A DNA stretch of 64,000 bases from UBA5109 sp964606735 (GCA_964606735.1 CAZSHI010000002.1:77749-141748); one strand, 5' to 3'. Positions 25,329-34,865 are shown, counted from the stretch's first letter. Numbers and translations are program-made. The notes: generated by a model from the sequence alone, not told the origin.

Positions 25329-26618
25329 TCAGGATCCCAGTATGCCAAGCTCACCCTGGCGCTTGGCGATAATGACAGCACCACAGGAATCACTGAATAT
25401 GTTAACAGCCGTGCGATACATATCCAGTACTCTATCTGTCACCATTAGCAAACCTATTGCTTCCACGGGCAAACCGATAGCTGGCAAAATAACGGCTATG
25501 GCCACCAGGCTGGCTGCTGGAATACCGGCTACACCTATCGACGTTAGCAAGGCTATCAGCACCACGGTAAATTGCGTGGCAAAGCTGAGTTCCAGACCGT
25601 AGGCCTGCGCCAGAAAAATAGCAGCAACACATTCATACAGGGCTGTGCCATCCATGTTCACGGTTGCGCCCAGAGGTAATACAAAGCTGGTGGTTTTCTC
25701 AGATACCCCGGCTTTTTTCTCCACACATTCCATGGTCAACGGTAAGGTGGCTGATGATGATGATGTTGAAAAAGCCGTCAGAACAGCTGGTGCCATGGCC
25801 CGCAAATGTGCCAGCGGGCTGACGCCGCCAAGATATTTCAGCAACAGGGGCAGCACTATCAGCATGTGCGCTGTCAGAGCCAGCACCACCGTCAGGAAAA
25901 AAACCAGCATCGGCCGAAATGCAGCAAAACCTGTCTCGGCAGCCGTCGCCGCAATCAGGCCGAACACCCCGAATGGAGCAAAGCGCATGATCCACATGGT
26001 GATTCGCATCATGGTTTCTGATACCCCCTGCCAGAAATCCAGCAGCACTTCTCCCTGCCGATGTGGAATCTGCATCATGAAATAGCCAAACACCAGGGAA
26101 AAGAAAATCAGTCCCAGCATTTGTCCTTCAGCGGCGGCGGCCACCACATTGGTTGGAATCATGCGTAAAAAAATTGCTGCTATATCGCTGCCACCGCGTC
26201 CCTCGACGCTTGCCAGTGCCGATGCAGCGGCATTATTGTCAATGCTCAGGTTAAGCTGCGCCCCGGCAGGAGCCCCATCTATAATGCCAGGCGATATCAG
26301 GTTAATGAACAAAAGCCCGACCAGAATGGCCAGGGTGCTGGTCATAGCATAGTAAGCCAGCGTCATACCGCCCAGCCGCCCCAAGTCACTGCGACCGCCA
26401 ATATTGGCAATTCCACAAATGATAGAGGCCATGATCAGCGGCACGATAATCATGCGCAGGGCATTGAGAAAGAGGCTACCGATAAAATCATAGATGGCAT
26501 AAAAACTGACCCCGGCTATGTTCATTTCTGTGCCAGTGAGTCGTCCGCAAATAAAGGCCAGCACAATTGCTATCAGAATCTGCCAGTGCAATTTTATTTT
26601 CATCATTTTCAGGCTCAA
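25329..26618 (-). CDS. Dicarboxylate/amino-acid:cation symporter (DAACS family)
   Basis: 429 residues with about eight membrane helices and the family hairpins. AFSTSSSSATLPLTMECVEKK is the serine-rich re-entrant loop, here with the sequence TAFSTSSSSATLPL. ATVNMDGTALYECVAAIFLAQ contains the NMDGT sodium/substrate signature, and DRVLDMYRTAVNIFSD is the final substrate-binding helix. The family moves C4-dicarboxylates, glutamate or aspartate with protons or sodium. The substrate cannot be fixed by eye. The presence of NMDGT suggests sodium coupling. It is on its own between recG and ubiA. Confidence 0.9.
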   Translation of the reverse strand: MSLKMMKIKLHWQILIAIVLAFICGRLTGTEMNIAGVSFYAIYDFIGSLFLNALRMIIVPLIMASIICGIANIGGRSDLGRLGGMTLAYYAMTSTLAILVGLLFINLISPGIIDGAPAGAQLNLSIDNNAAASALASVEGRGGSDIAAIFLRMIPTNVVAAAAEGQMLGLIFFSLVFGYFMMQIPHRQGEVLLDFWQGVSETMMRITMWIMRFAPFGVFGLIAATAAETGFAAFRPMLVFFLTVVLALTAHMLIVLPLLLKYLGGVSPLAHLRAMAPAVLTAFSTSSSSATLPLTMECVEKKAGVSEKTTSFVLPLGATVNMDGTALYECVAAIFLAQAYGLELSFATQFTVVLIALLTSIGVAGIPAASLVAIAVILPAIGLPVEAIGLLMVTDRVLDMYRTAVNIFSDSCGAVIIAKRQGELGILGS

Positions 26619-26722
26619 TGTAGAAGGCTCTCAGGCAAACTATTTAAACAGCGCGCATTCTTATATTCAATGCTCTGTTAAGTCTGTCTATAATCGCAAG
26701 TCAGTATCAATAAGGTTTACTC

Positions 26723-27667
26723 TTGCTTTCATCTCAACTCAACAAATACCGTGAACGCCTGTTGCTATGGCAATCCAGGCTCTGGCAACAGGCACAAGTG
26801 CGCTTTCCCGTTTTTGCGGCAAAACTGCCCCCCTACTGGCGGCTGACACGCATGCACAAACCCATTGGCACTTTTCTTGTGCTGTGGCCTACTCTCTGGT
26901 GCCTGTGGGTTGCCGGAGAAGGCAGGCCGGAAATTAAGCTGGTCATCATTTTCACCCTTGGCTGTCTGCTGATGCGCTCTGCTGGCTGCTGTATTAATGA
27001 CTATGCTGACCGCAATTTTGACGGCAAGGTTGCCAGGACCCGCGAGCGACCTCTGGCCACTGGCGAAATCAGACCCGCAGAAGCGCTGTGGCTATGTGCT
27101 GGCCTGTGTTTGCTGGCCTTCCTGCTGGTGCTGCTGACCAACCTGTTCACCATTTTGATGGCTTTTGCCGCGCTGGCCATTGCCCTGGCTTATCCCTTTA
27201 TGAAGCGCTATACCCACATGCCCCAGCTTGTATTGGGGGCGGCATTTTCCTGGGGAGGGCTGATGGCCTTTACGGCTCAAACTAATGCACTGCCAGTACA
27301 GGCCTGGCTACTGTATATCGCCAACCTGTTGTGGACCGTCGCCTACGATACGCAATATGCCATGGTTGACCGCGAGGATGATCTGAAGTTAGGCATAAAA
27401 TCCACGGCCATTTTATTTGCCGAAGCGGATGTCTTCGTCATTGCTTTTTTACAGATATTTTTCCTGATTACGCTCGCCCTGAGCGCCAATCATTTTGGTC
27501 TGGGTTCGGTTTTTGAACTGGGTCTTGTACTGGCTGGCCTGATGTTTCTTTATCAGCACACTCTGACCTGGAACCGGCAGGCTGATAACTGTTTCAAAGC
27601 TTTTTTGAATAATAACTATGTCGGCCTGATAATTTTCCTGGCCACTGTCATTGATTATCTTGTTTGA
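26723..27667 (+). CDS. ubiA: 4-hydroxybenzoate polyprenyltransferase UbiA
   Basis: 314 residues from a TTG start (AAGG seven bases upstream); no ATG gives a complete N-terminus. The first aspartate motif is NDYADRNFDGKVARTRERPL and the second lies in YDTQYAMVDREDDLKLG, both needed for Mg-pyrophosphate binding. Seven to nine membrane helices follow. It attaches the polyprenyl tail to 4-hydroxybenzoate in ubiquinone synthesis, upstream of the UbiD/UbiX step. The usual partner ubiC is not adjacent. Its N-terminus is about 20 residues longer than the E. coli protein. Confidence 0.95.
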   Translation: MLSSQLNKYRERLLLWQSRLWQQAQVRFPVFAAKLPPYWRLTRMHKPIGTFLVLWPTLWCLWVAGEGRPEIKLVIIFTLGCLLMRSAGCCINDYADRNFDGKVARTRERPLATGEIRPAEALWLCAGLCLLAFLLVLLTNLFTILMAFAALAIALAYPFMKRYTHMPQLVLGAAFSWGGLMAFTAQTNALPVQAWLLYIANLLWTVAYDTQYAMVDREDDLKLGIKSTAILFAEADVFVIAFLQIFFLITLALSANHFGLGSVFELGLVLAGLMFLYQHTLTWNRQADNCFKAFLNNNYVGLIIFLATVIDYLV

Positions 27668-27670
27668 AGT

Positions 27671-28552
27671 TCAGGAGCTTGAGTAATCCATCAGTGCCGG
27701 CTTTTTCCAAGCGAGCGAGGCTCCAAGGTTTTGCAACACACTCAGGCCCTGATCGTAATTTCTGCCCACCGAAGCAAGCCCGTGAGAATCATCACCCGGC
27801 ACAATGGCGATGTTTTTATCCAGGGCTCGTTTTAATATCGTCAATGACGGGTATTGCTCAAGCGCCTTGTCAAATCCGCGCAAGTTAAAATCCAGGATCA
27901 GCTTATTGTCTGCAACAAAGTCCAGGTTGCGCTCCACCCGCGCCATCACTTCTGCATCCTTGAGGGTGCGTAAATAATCCTTGTCATAAATGCGAATCAG
28001 ATCAAAATGCGCAACTACCGCCGGACAAAAAGTTTCCATCATGGCGAACTGTGCATCGAAATATTCGCAATAAAGCTGGTTTTTGCTACCAGCATTCTGC
28101 AGGGCCTGCTCATAAAGTTCTGCACTGTAATCAATGCCTATGCTCCCTACGTGATGTAAAGAGCCAACCAGATAATCTGGCTGATGGGTGGCGATCAGAC
28201 CCTGCACATGTTCTACGGCTCCCGGATAAAACTCTATTTCAAATGCCAGCAGCAATTCAATTTCCTTTGCATATTTTGCCTGCAGACTTCTCCCCAGCTG
28301 AAAATACTCGCTGAATCGATTCTGCAAAAAATCCGCTGACAGGCCTGCCTCAACTTCATCAGGGTATCGCATAAGATCGGAAGCTGGTGGCACATGTTCT
28401 GTAATTCCTACCCAGCTAAAACCCTGCTTAATATAAGCCTTTACAATGTCTTCAAGACTATCGTGGGCATGCTGACAAAATTGGCCACTGTGACCGCCAT
28501 GTACGGATACTTTTTCAGCGTTGTTCAGGATTTTTTCCCTTGCTTTGCTCAT
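27671..28552 (-). CDS. PHP-domain histidinol-phosphatase-like hydrolase
   Basis: 293 residues. PHP-family metal ligands are in order: VHGGHSGQFCQHA near residues 17-29, GITEHVPP, AFEIEFYPG, SLHHVGS, VVAHFDLIR and GDDSHGLASVG. This matches the histidinol-phosphatase type (HisK/HisJ) of the PHP superfamily, though the substrate may differ because no his genes are nearby. It is convergent with ubiA (3 bp between stops) and divergent from the acyltransferase gene by 91 bp. The assignment to the family is firm; the substrate is not. Confidence 0.82.
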   Translation of the reverse strand: MSKAREKILNNAEKVSVHGGHSGQFCQHAHDSLEDIVKAYIKQGFSWVGITEHVPPASDLMRYPDEVEAGLSADFLQNRFSEYFQLGRSLQAKYAKEIELLLAFEIEFYPGAVEHVQGLIATHQPDYLVGSLHHVGSIGIDYSAELYEQALQNAGSKNQLYCEYFDAQFAMMETFCPAVVAHFDLIRIYDKDYLRTLKDAEVMARVERNLDFVADNKLILDFNLRGFDKALEQYPSLTILKRALDKNIAIVPGDDSHGLASVGRNYDQGLSVLQNLGASLAWKKPALMDYSSS

Positions 28553-28643
28553 GCTTAGGTTTCTTGTAGTACACTCGGGGTCAAGGAATGAATTCTCATC
28601 GCACCATAACTCAAATTACTGTTTCAATAAATACTTGTTCATC

Positions 28644-29795
28644 ATGAGCGATCCCTATGTAAGCAGCTTTCTAGACAGCATTGCGGATATTTCCGCCACC
28701 GAATGGAATGCTCTGGTAAACAGCTCTTACCCTTTTTTGCAGCACGAATTTTTGCTGAGCCTGGAGCTTAGTGGCTGCGCAAACTACCGCAACGGCTGGC
28801 AAAGCAAACACCTTGTGGTCAGTGATGTAGACCATAAGCTGGTAGCTCTTGCGCCACTGTATGTAAAAAGCCACTCCATGGGGGAGTATGTTTTCGACTG
28901 GTCCTGGGCAGATGCCTATCATCGACATGGCCTGAATTATTATCCCAAGCTCTTGAGTGCCGTGCCCTTTACCCCGGCAGTTGGCCCCAGAATCTGCCTG
29001 GCCCAGGGTCAGGATGAGCATGCCCTGCTGGCTTTCATCGTCAATTCAGTAAAAGAACTGGGCCAGCAGATACAGGCCTCAAGCTGGCATATCCTGTTTC
29101 CAGAAAAAACCTGTTCGGATCTGCTGGAACAAGAAGGCCTGCAGCAACGAACCGGCTGCCAATATCAATGGTTTAATAAAGGCTATAAGGATTTTGCCGG
29201 TTTCCTTGAGAGCTTCAATTCCAGAAAGCGCAAAAACATCAAAAAAGAACGTCGCTCGGTCGCACAAAATGACATAAGTTTTGAGTGGCTTGAGGGTGCG
29301 GATATCAGCGCAGAGCACTGGCAGCATTTTTACCGTTTTTATCAAAACACTTATCTGGTACGTGGTCGAAGCGCTTATCTTAACCTGCCTTTTTTTCTCG
29401 AGCTTGGCCGTCTGATGCCGCAACAACTGCTGCTTGTTATGGCAAAAAAATCTACACGCTATCTGGCTGGCGCACTGTTTTTCAAAGATGCATCCACACT
29501 TTATGGGCGCTATTGGGGCTGCGATGAAGAATGGCAATTTTTACATTTTGAAACCTGTTATTACCAGGGTCTGGATTATTGCATCGCCCATGGGTTTGGG
29601 CGCTTTGATTCCGGCGCCCAGGGAGAGCATAAGATCCAGCGCGGTTTCGAGCCCGTGTTTACCTATTCTAACCACTGGGTTTCACACCCTGAGTTCAGCG
29701 CTGCTATTCATCATTTTCTACAAGAAGAGAAGCAACACATGGATCAGTATCAGCAGTATGCTGAAGAACTCCTGCCTTTCAAGAAAGCCAATTAA
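28644..29795 (+). CDS. FemAB-like N-acyltransferase (PF04339 type)
   Basis: 383 residues from the ATG at 28644; an in-frame ORF extends to 28521 but its sequence is not conserved-looking. YVFDWSWADAYHRHGLNYYPKLL and VGPRICL near the N-terminus, NSRKRKNIKKERRSV and RYWGCDEEWQFLHFETCYY and HGFGRFDSGAQGEHKIQRGF are the signature blocks of this family. Members are GNAT-fold enzymes annotated as peptidoglycan biosynthesis proteins, but the reaction is not established. No ribosome-binding site is obvious. It is followed by the DUF4404 gene. Confidence 0.82.
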   Translation: MSDPYVSSFLDSIADISATEWNALVNSSYPFLQHEFLLSLELSGCANYRNGWQSKHLVVSDVDHKLVALAPLYVKSHSMGEYVFDWSWADAYHRHGLNYYPKLLSAVPFTPAVGPRICLAQGQDEHALLAFIVNSVKELGQQIQASSWHILFPEKTCSDLLEQEGLQQRTGCQYQWFNKGYKDFAGFLESFNSRKRKNIKKERRSVAQNDISFEWLEGADISAEHWQHFYRFYQNTYLVRGRSAYLNLPFFLELGRLMPQQLLLVMAKKSTRYLAGALFFKDASTLYGRYWGCDEEWQFLHFETCYYQGLDYCIAHGFGRFDSGAQGEHKIQRGFEPVFTYSNHWVSHPEFSAAIHHFLQEEKQHMDQYQQYAEELLPFKKAN

Positions 29796-29884
29796 CCCTA
29801 TTTTGACCAGACGCAAGTTCCGATATTGCCTTAGGGGCTTGCAACAGACTATGCTGAGAACAGCTTAACTTGAGGAGTATACGA

Positions 29885-30139
29885 ATGCCGAGAGAAAAAA
29901 TTGAAGGCTTGATTTCAGATTTGCATGAGCGGCTTGCAGGCGATGACACCAGTCCACAACAGGACTTGTTGCTGGCCCAGTTACAGTCTCAACTCGACAG
30001 TTGGGAAGGGCCCCAACCAGCGAACGGCAATATCCGGGATGTTACAGAGGAACTGCTTGAAGAACTGGAGGAAAAACACCCCAAAGCTGCAAGAATAACA
30101 CTGGAAATTCTAGAGACTCTTGGACACCTTGGTCTTTAG
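29885..30139 (+). CDS. DUF4404 family small protein
   Basis: 84 residues from the ATG at 29885, supported by GAGGAG upstream; a longer frame starting at 29870 has none. It is a soluble, acidic helical protein starting MPREKIEGLISDLHERL and ending ARITLEILETLGHLGL, as in DUF4404 proteins of Pseudomonas and relatives. Its role is not known. It ends 4 bp inside the convergent yaaA gene. Confidence 0.8.
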   Translation: MPREKIEGLISDLHERLAGDDTSPQQDLLLAQLQSQLDSWEGPQPANGNIRDVTEELLEELEEKHPKAARITLEILETLGHLGL

Positions 30140-30909
30140 TGCGCCTTGCGCAAAAAAACCATTGTGTTTTCATCCGAGTCTTTGGCACTGTAACGATAAG
30201 CGTCCACATTAAACTTCTGTAATTCTGCTGGCGTCTTGATTTTGTTACGAATTATATATGCGGCCATTCGGCCGCGTGCTTTTTTAGCGAAGAAGCTGAT
30301 CATCTTGTACTGGCCATTCTTGTAATCTTTAAAAACCGGGGTGAGGATTTTTGCCTGAATCCTGCTCTGGTCTAAAACTTTAAAGTATTCATTGGATGCC
30401 AGGTTTACCAGCCATTTGTCGCGCTGGGCTTCCAGCGCCTGCTGAATCAGCTCACTGACCTGTGCAGACCAGTAATCATACAAATTGTCCCCGCGATTGT
30501 TCTTTAAAGGAGTCCCCATTTCCAGCCGGTAGGCTTGCATCAGGTCAAGCGGCCTCAATACGCCATAAAGACCGGATAGTATACGCAGATGCTTCTGGGC
30601 AAAATTCAAATCAGCTGCTGAAAACTGCTCTGCTTCGAGCCCTGTGTAGACATCTCCCTTGAATGCATAGATTGCCTGCCTGGCATTATCTGGCGTGAAC
30701 CGCTTGTCCCAGTTCAGGTAACGGGCAAAATTCAATTCGGCAATTTTACTGCTGACATGCATCAGCTCCGCTATATCGTCAGCATTGAGTTCACGTAATT
30801 TTTTAATCAGCTTTTCCGAATCCCTGAGCAAATCGGGTTGCGTGAACTTGCTGCTGGGCACCTGACTCTGATAGTCCAGCGTTTTGGCTGGCGATATGAC
30901 TATAAGCAT
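30136..30909 (-). CDS. yaaA: Peroxide stress protein YaaA
   Basis: 257 residues, the usual length. It starts MLIVISPAKTLDYQ and has QAIYAFKGDVYTGLEA, LRILSGLYGVLRPLDLMQAYRLEMGT and SFFAKKARGRMAAYII, the UPF0246 blocks. In E. coli the protein limits intracellular iron during hydrogen peroxide stress under OxyR. No OxyR site can be identified here. It follows the DUF4265-like gene by 12 bp on the same strand and may be co-transcribed with it. Confidence 0.93.
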   Translation of the reverse strand: MLIVISPAKTLDYQSQVPSSKFTQPDLLRDSEKLIKKLRELNADDIAELMHVSSKIAELNFARYLNWDKRFTPDNARQAIYAFKGDVYTGLEAEQFSAADLNFAQKHLRILSGLYGVLRPLDLMQAYRLEMGTPLKNNRGDNLYDYWSAQVSELIQQALEAQRDKWLVNLASNEYFKVLDQSRIQAKILTPVFKDYKNGQYKMISFFAKKARGRMAAYIIRNKIKTPAELQKFNVDAYRYSAKDSDENTMVFLRKAH

Positions 30910-30921
30910 CTTGCTCTCTTA

Positions 30922-31419
30922 TTAAACCTGATTGATAAAACTGTCCCACCAGTTAAGCGGGGTAAGCCCGTCTCGCGGGTCATACACGTTGCCATAATAC
31001 CAGACTGTGCCCGTAAACGAGGCCATCACGTTATCAAAAAGTGCTTCGATAACCGCGAAACCAAGGTTAACGTGCAGCGAATAACTCAGGGCTCTTGGTG
31101 TTTGAAGGTCGAGACTGCCATCAAGTTTTTCCACTTCCGGCGTCAGTACAAGCTCCAGTTCGTCCAGCTTGTTTTTACTGAAGACACGAATCGCCAGATT
31201 GCCGCTGCGCTGAATCAGCGTATATGTATCCTGCGCCTGAGAGCCAATAGCGATCACATCACCCTTGGCAAGATTTCTGACAAAAAGAGGCGAATTTTGT
31301 ATTTCGTAATAGCCCTCTTTATCGAGCGTGCAGGCCTCGAGCTGTTCCAGCACCTGCTGACCTTCGCCGTCTTTGCCGGCCGGTAACTGTAAAAACACAG
31401 ATTTTGGTTTTGTCGTCAA
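30922..31419 (-). CDS. DUF4265-like protein
   Basis: 165 residues from a TTG at 31419. An ATG at 31440 gives eight more codons, but GGGAGG, a strong ribosome-binding site, lies between them, six bases before the TTG. The protein is soluble: YEIQNSPLFVRNLAKGDVIAI is the DUF4265 hallmark, where a short PFFV-type strand precedes a GDVI turn, and TVWYYGNVYDPRDGLTPLNWW is a distinct C-terminal block. Known relatives have no assigned function. It lies upstream of yaaA on the same strand. Confidence 0.72.
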   Translation of the reverse strand: MTTKPKSVFLQLPAGKDGEGQQVLEQLEACTLDKEGYYEIQNSPLFVRNLAKGDVIAIGSQAQDTYTLIQRSGNLAIRVFSKNKLDELELVLTPEVEKLDGSLDLQTPRALSYSLHVNLGFAVIEALFDNVMASFTGTVWYYGNVYDPRDGLTPLNWWDSFINQV

Positions 31420-31550
31420 TGGAATCCTCCCTGCCGCCATGGTATCAAATTTGTGCTGTTGATCTGTATCAAGTTGCTGCTTGTAGTCCTCAAGTCTAAT
31501 TAATACACTAGGGCATCAGCCGATGCCTCAGCTAGCCAAGGGAGCAAGCA

Positions 31551-31982
31551 ATGAGCCTTTATAAAAATATTCTCGTCGCCGTGGATCTCTCACAGGATTC
31601 AGCCATTATCCTTGACAAAGCACGTCACCTTGCCAAGGCCAACGATGCCCAGTTAAGCATGGTCCATGTAATTGAGCCGATTGCCGTCGGATATGCCATC
31701 GAAGTTTCCAGCATTGATGTTGATGGTTTGCATCAGGAAGCCGCCGAGCAGGCGCGCAAATCGCTGCTGGAAATGGGGGCTAATATCGGTATTCCCGAAA
31801 ATCGCCTGCATACAACGCTGGGTCAACCTGCCCGGGAGATCAAGGAGCTGGCCAGTGAGATCAAGGCTGATCTGATTATCATGGGCAACCATGGCCGTCA
31901 TGGTTGGGAGCTGATTTTTGGCTCGACCTCAACCGGGGTTGCACACGGTATTGAATGTGACTTGTTGACGGTTCACATCTAA
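31551..31982 (+). CDS. Universal stress protein UspA family
   Basis: 143 residues, one Usp domain: LYKNILVAVDLSQDSAIIL at the start and LIIMGNHGRHGWELIFGS near 115-132. The ATP motif spacing is eight rather than nine between the second and third glycines, closer to the non-ATP E. coli UspA class. Such proteins accumulate under starvation or stress. The start has GGGAGC seven bases upstream. It is followed 20 bp later by a small membrane protein gene. Confidence 0.92.
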   Translation: MSLYKNILVAVDLSQDSAIILDKARHLAKANDAQLSMVHVIEPIAVGYAIEVSSIDVDGLHQEAAEQARKSLLEMGANIGIPENRLHTTLGQPAREIKELASEIKADLIIMGNHGRHGWELIFGSTSTGVAHGIECDLLTVHI

Positions 31983-32002
31983 CCACTCCCGCGGAAACCC
32001 TT

Positions 32003-32359
32003 TTGCAGAAACTGCTGCTTTTTTTGTACCGTAGTTCACACCTCTTAAGGCCGCTTAAGCTTCCGCTGATTGTTCTTACGCTGTTTGCCCTGCTGCTGAC
32101 AAGCTACTGCCTGATCGCTTCTTCCGGATTGGCATTGGATCTGCTGGAGCCAGCGATTGTTGTTTCGCTCTGGGGCATGCTACTGCTGGCGGCAACGGAG
32201 TTGTTCCAGAACCGGCCGCTTGCGCTTGCTCCGGGGGAGCGCTTCTGGCAGCGGCTTCTCACTCGCGGCAAAATATTGCTGGCTTCATTCATGGCTTTGT
32301 TGACAGTCCTGGTATTTGCTGCCCTGATCTGGCTTAGCCTGCGCCTGCTGCTTATTTAG
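32003..32359 (+). CDS. Small hydrophobic protein with three membrane segments
   Basis: 118 residues from a TTG start at 32003. Three helices are visible: IVLTLFALLLTSYCLIASS, LLEPAIVVSLWGMLLLAATELF and the C-terminal FMALLTVLVFAALIWLSLRLL. No domain is recognised. It lies between a universal stress gene and the TRAP transporter genes on the same strand. The start is uncertain because no good ribosome-binding site is seen. The long hydrophobic pattern and lack of stops make it likely real. Confidence 0.55.
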   Translation: MQKLLLFLYRSSHLLRPLKLPLIVLTLFALLLTSYCLIASSGLALDLLEPAIVVSLWGMLLLAATELFQNRPLALAPGERFWQRLLTRGKILLASFMALLTVLVFAALIWLSLRLLLI

Positions 32360-32461
32360 CGGCGATTCCATCTGCTTTTATGCTATTCTTCGCTTTTCTT
32401 TGAGTGCGGGGTTTGTGCTTAATTTCACCTGCTGCCGGGTTAGATAAAGCGAGCTGTTTTC

Positions 32462-33013
32462 ATGAATAAACTGGCACATACAATACGTGTTCTTGATCAT
32501 GTTTCAGAACTGCTGGGCAAGACTTTCGCCTATTTTGCCGTGCTGCTCGTTCTGATTACCTGTTATGTGGTCATTACCCGCTATGTCTTTAACACCGGCT
32601 CCATTGCTATTCAGGAATCCGTGCTTTATGTCAATGCGCTGCTGGTGTTTTTCACCGCCGGTTTCACGCTCAAGCACAATGCCCATGTTCGAGTTGATAT
32701 CATTTATGGCCCGGCCTCGGCGAAATACAAGGCCTGGGTCAATCTGCTTGGTGCTGCTTTTCTGCTGCTGCCGGTTTCTGTTTTTATATTCCTGAGTTGC
32801 TGGGACTATGTCATGTCTTCCTGGGCCATTCGTGAAGACTCCCCGGAAGCCAATGGCCTGCCTTTTGTTTATTTGCTCAAAACCAGTATTCTCGCGATGT
32901 GTGTCATCCTCATCGTTCAGGGGCTGACCGAGCTTTTAAGGAATCTGCATTTCTTGCTTGACCCTGCCAGTACTGCTGTGGAAATGGAAGACGAGGACCT
33001 CGGCACACTATGA
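32462..33013 (+). CDS. TRAP transporter small permease (DctQ)
   Basis: 183 residues with four membrane helices, the DctQ pattern. Helix 1 is FAYFAVLLVLITCYVVITRY, and the motif ESVLYVNALLVFFTAGFTLKHNAHVRVDI matches DctQ in two parts. Together with the large permease it forms the ion-driven importer that receives substrate from a periplasmic DctP protein. The 3' end overlaps the next gene by 4 bp. Confidence 0.9.
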   Translation: MNKLAHTIRVLDHVSELLGKTFAYFAVLLVLITCYVVITRYVFNTGSIAIQESVLYVNALLVFFTAGFTLKHNAHVRVDIIYGPASAKYKAWVNLLGAAFLLLPVSVFIFLSCWDYVMSSWAIREDSPEANGLPFVYLLKTSILAMCVILIVQGLTELLRNLHFLLDPASTAVEMEDEDLGTL

Positions 33014-34395
33014 TGGAAGTGATGCCTTTTGTGCTGTTCATATGTATCTGCCTGGTTCTATTGGCGGGATACCCGGTAGCTTTTTCTCTGGCCGGGACAT
33101 CTTTGGCTTTTGCCGGGATCGGCATTCTAAGCGGCACCTTTGATGCGTCATTCTTAACGGCCGTCCCCAATCGTATCTATGCCGGCGTGATCACCAATAC
33201 CACGCTGCTGGCCGTGCCCATGTTTGTTTTTATGGGCATCATGCTGGAGAAATCACGAATTGCTGAAGACCTTTTACGAGGAATGTCGCTGCTCTTTGGA
33301 CGCATGCGCGGCGGACTTGGCCTGTCCGTCATTATCGTCGGGATGCTGTTGGCTGCCAGCACCGGAATCGTTGGCGCCACGGTGGTGACCATGAGCGTAT
33401 TATCCCTCCCCACCATGTTGAAAGCCGGCTACAAGGCCTCACTGGCAACGGGAACCATTTGTGCCACTGGCACCCTCGGCCAGATCATTCCGCCTTCCAT
33501 CGCCCTGGTCTTGCTGGGTGATGTCATGTCCACGGCCTATCAACAGGCCCAGATTGATATGGGCATTTTCTCCACACAAACAGTCTCTGTAGGAGATTTA
33601 TTTACCGGCGCCATCGTACCGGGCTTGATTCTGGTTTTGCTTTATTCCCTTTACATGCTGGGCATCGCATTTCTCAAACCCGATCATGCCCCGCCGGCAA
33701 AACAAGAAGATATTGATGCCATTATCCAAAACAGCAGCCTATCGAAACAGCTCTTAAAAGGACTACTGCCTCCTCTCTTGCTGATTGTTGCCGTTCTCGG
33801 TTCCATCCTGTTCGGGCTGGCCACGCCTACTGAAGCAGCAGGCGTGGGTGGTTTTGGTGCAATTTTGCTTGCTCTGGCGAAAAAGCAGTTCAGCCTAAGC
33901 ATATTCAAAGAAGTCTCTGTTTCAACCGCAAAGGTCAGCTCCATGGTTTACATGATTCTGATTGGCGCGGGTATTTTCTCTCTGGTTTTTCGTGGATTCT
34001 CTGGCGATATTCTGGTCGAGGAACTGTTCCAGAGCTTGCCTGGCGGGGCTACCATGGCGGTGCTGCTGGTTATGCTGGTTGTTTTTCTTCTGGGATTCAT
34101 TCTGGACTTCATCGAAATTACTTACATGGTAGTGCCCATTGTTGGACCTATCCTGCTGGCTATGGGTTTTGACCCTATATGGCTGGGTATTATGTTGGCA
34201 GTAAACTTGCAGACTTCCTTCCTGACTCCGCCTTTTGGGTTTGCCCTGTTTTATTTGCGTGGAGCTGCGCCCGATGAGATCCTGACTAAAGATATCTATA
34301 AGGGCGCCGTGCCATTTATTTTGATTCAGGTTTTCATGCTGATTCTACTGGCCATCTGGCCAGGACTGACAACCTGGCTACCATCCATTCTTTAA
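33010..34395 (+). CDS. TRAP transporter large permease (DctM)
   Basis: 461 residues with about twelve helices. VPMFVFMGIMLEKSRIAEDL, AASTGIVGATVVTMSVLSLP and GQIIPPSIALVLLGD are DctM signature blocks, and GFILDFIEITYMVVPIVGPIL follows near residue 360. It is the sodium-coupled channel half of the TRAP importer. It overlaps dctQ by 4 bp, so the two are translationally coupled. The matching DctP protein is likely the convergent gene at 34.9-36.0 kb. Confidence 0.93.
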   Translation: MMEVMPFVLFICICLVLLAGYPVAFSLAGTSLAFAGIGILSGTFDASFLTAVPNRIYAGVITNTTLLAVPMFVFMGIMLEKSRIAEDLLRGMSLLFGRMRGGLGLSVIIVGMLLAASTGIVGATVVTMSVLSLPTMLKAGYKASLATGTICATGTLGQIIPPSIALVLLGDVMSTAYQQAQIDMGIFSTQTVSVGDLFTGAIVPGLILVLLYSLYMLGIAFLKPDHAPPAKQEDIDAIIQNSSLSKQLLKGLLPPLLLIVAVLGSILFGLATPTEAAGVGGFGAILLALAKKQFSLSIFKEVSVSTAKVSSMVYMILIGAGIFSLVFRGFSGDILVEELFQSLPGGATMAVLLVMLVVFLLGFILDFIEITYMVVPIVGPILLAMGFDPIWLGIMLAVNLQTSFLTPPFGFALFYLRGAAPDEILTKDIYKGAVPFILIQVFMLILLAIWPGLTTWLPSIL

Positions 34396-34404
34396 GGTTT
34401 CAAC

Positions 34405-34827
34405 ATGAGCACAGATAACGACAGCCTGGACCTGGACCCCAACCCGCATCCAGAGGGAGAACTTGCGATCCAGACCATTGCCCTTCCTTCAGACACCAAT
34501 CAGGATGGCGACATCCATGGTGGCTGGCTGGCCAGCCAGATGGACATGGCTGCTCACCTGGCCTGCTCGAAGGTCGCTAAAGGAAAGGTGGCAACCGTGG
34601 CTATTGAAAGTATTTCGTTCCTCTCGCCAATCTGTATCGGCTCCCTTGTTAGCTGCTATACCAAGATCATTGGCGTTGGCCGCAGTTCAATCCGGGTTTT
34701 CGTTGAAGCCTGGGTGAGCCATGTCGTCAAAGGTGAGGAATGGACCAAGGTGGCAGAAGGCACCTTTATTTTTGTAGCCATTGACGGCAATGGCCGCACC
34801 AGAGCCATCCCCAAGGAAAACCGCTAA
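34405..34827 (+). CDS. Acyl-CoA thioesterase, YciA type
   Basis: 140 residues with the hot-dog fold. QTIALPSDTNQDGDIHGGWLASQMDMA has the conserved Asp/Gly turn (DIHGGWL) and KVATVAIESISFLSPICIGSLV is the beta-sheet. YciA-type enzymes hydrolyse acyl-CoA of broad chain length in the cytoplasm. It starts 9 bp after the large permease and may be in the same unit, which would be unusual for a transporter. It is convergent with the DctP gene. Confidence 0.88.
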   Translation: MSTDNDSLDLDPNPHPEGELAIQTIALPSDTNQDGDIHGGWLASQMDMAAHLACSKVAKGKVATVAIESISFLSPICIGSLVSCYTKIIGVGRSSIRVFVEAWVSHVVKGEEWTKVAEGTFIFVAIDGNGRTRAIPKENR

Positions 34828-34865
34828 CAATAACCCACGCTCTAGAGGGACAGCTCGGGAAGCCC

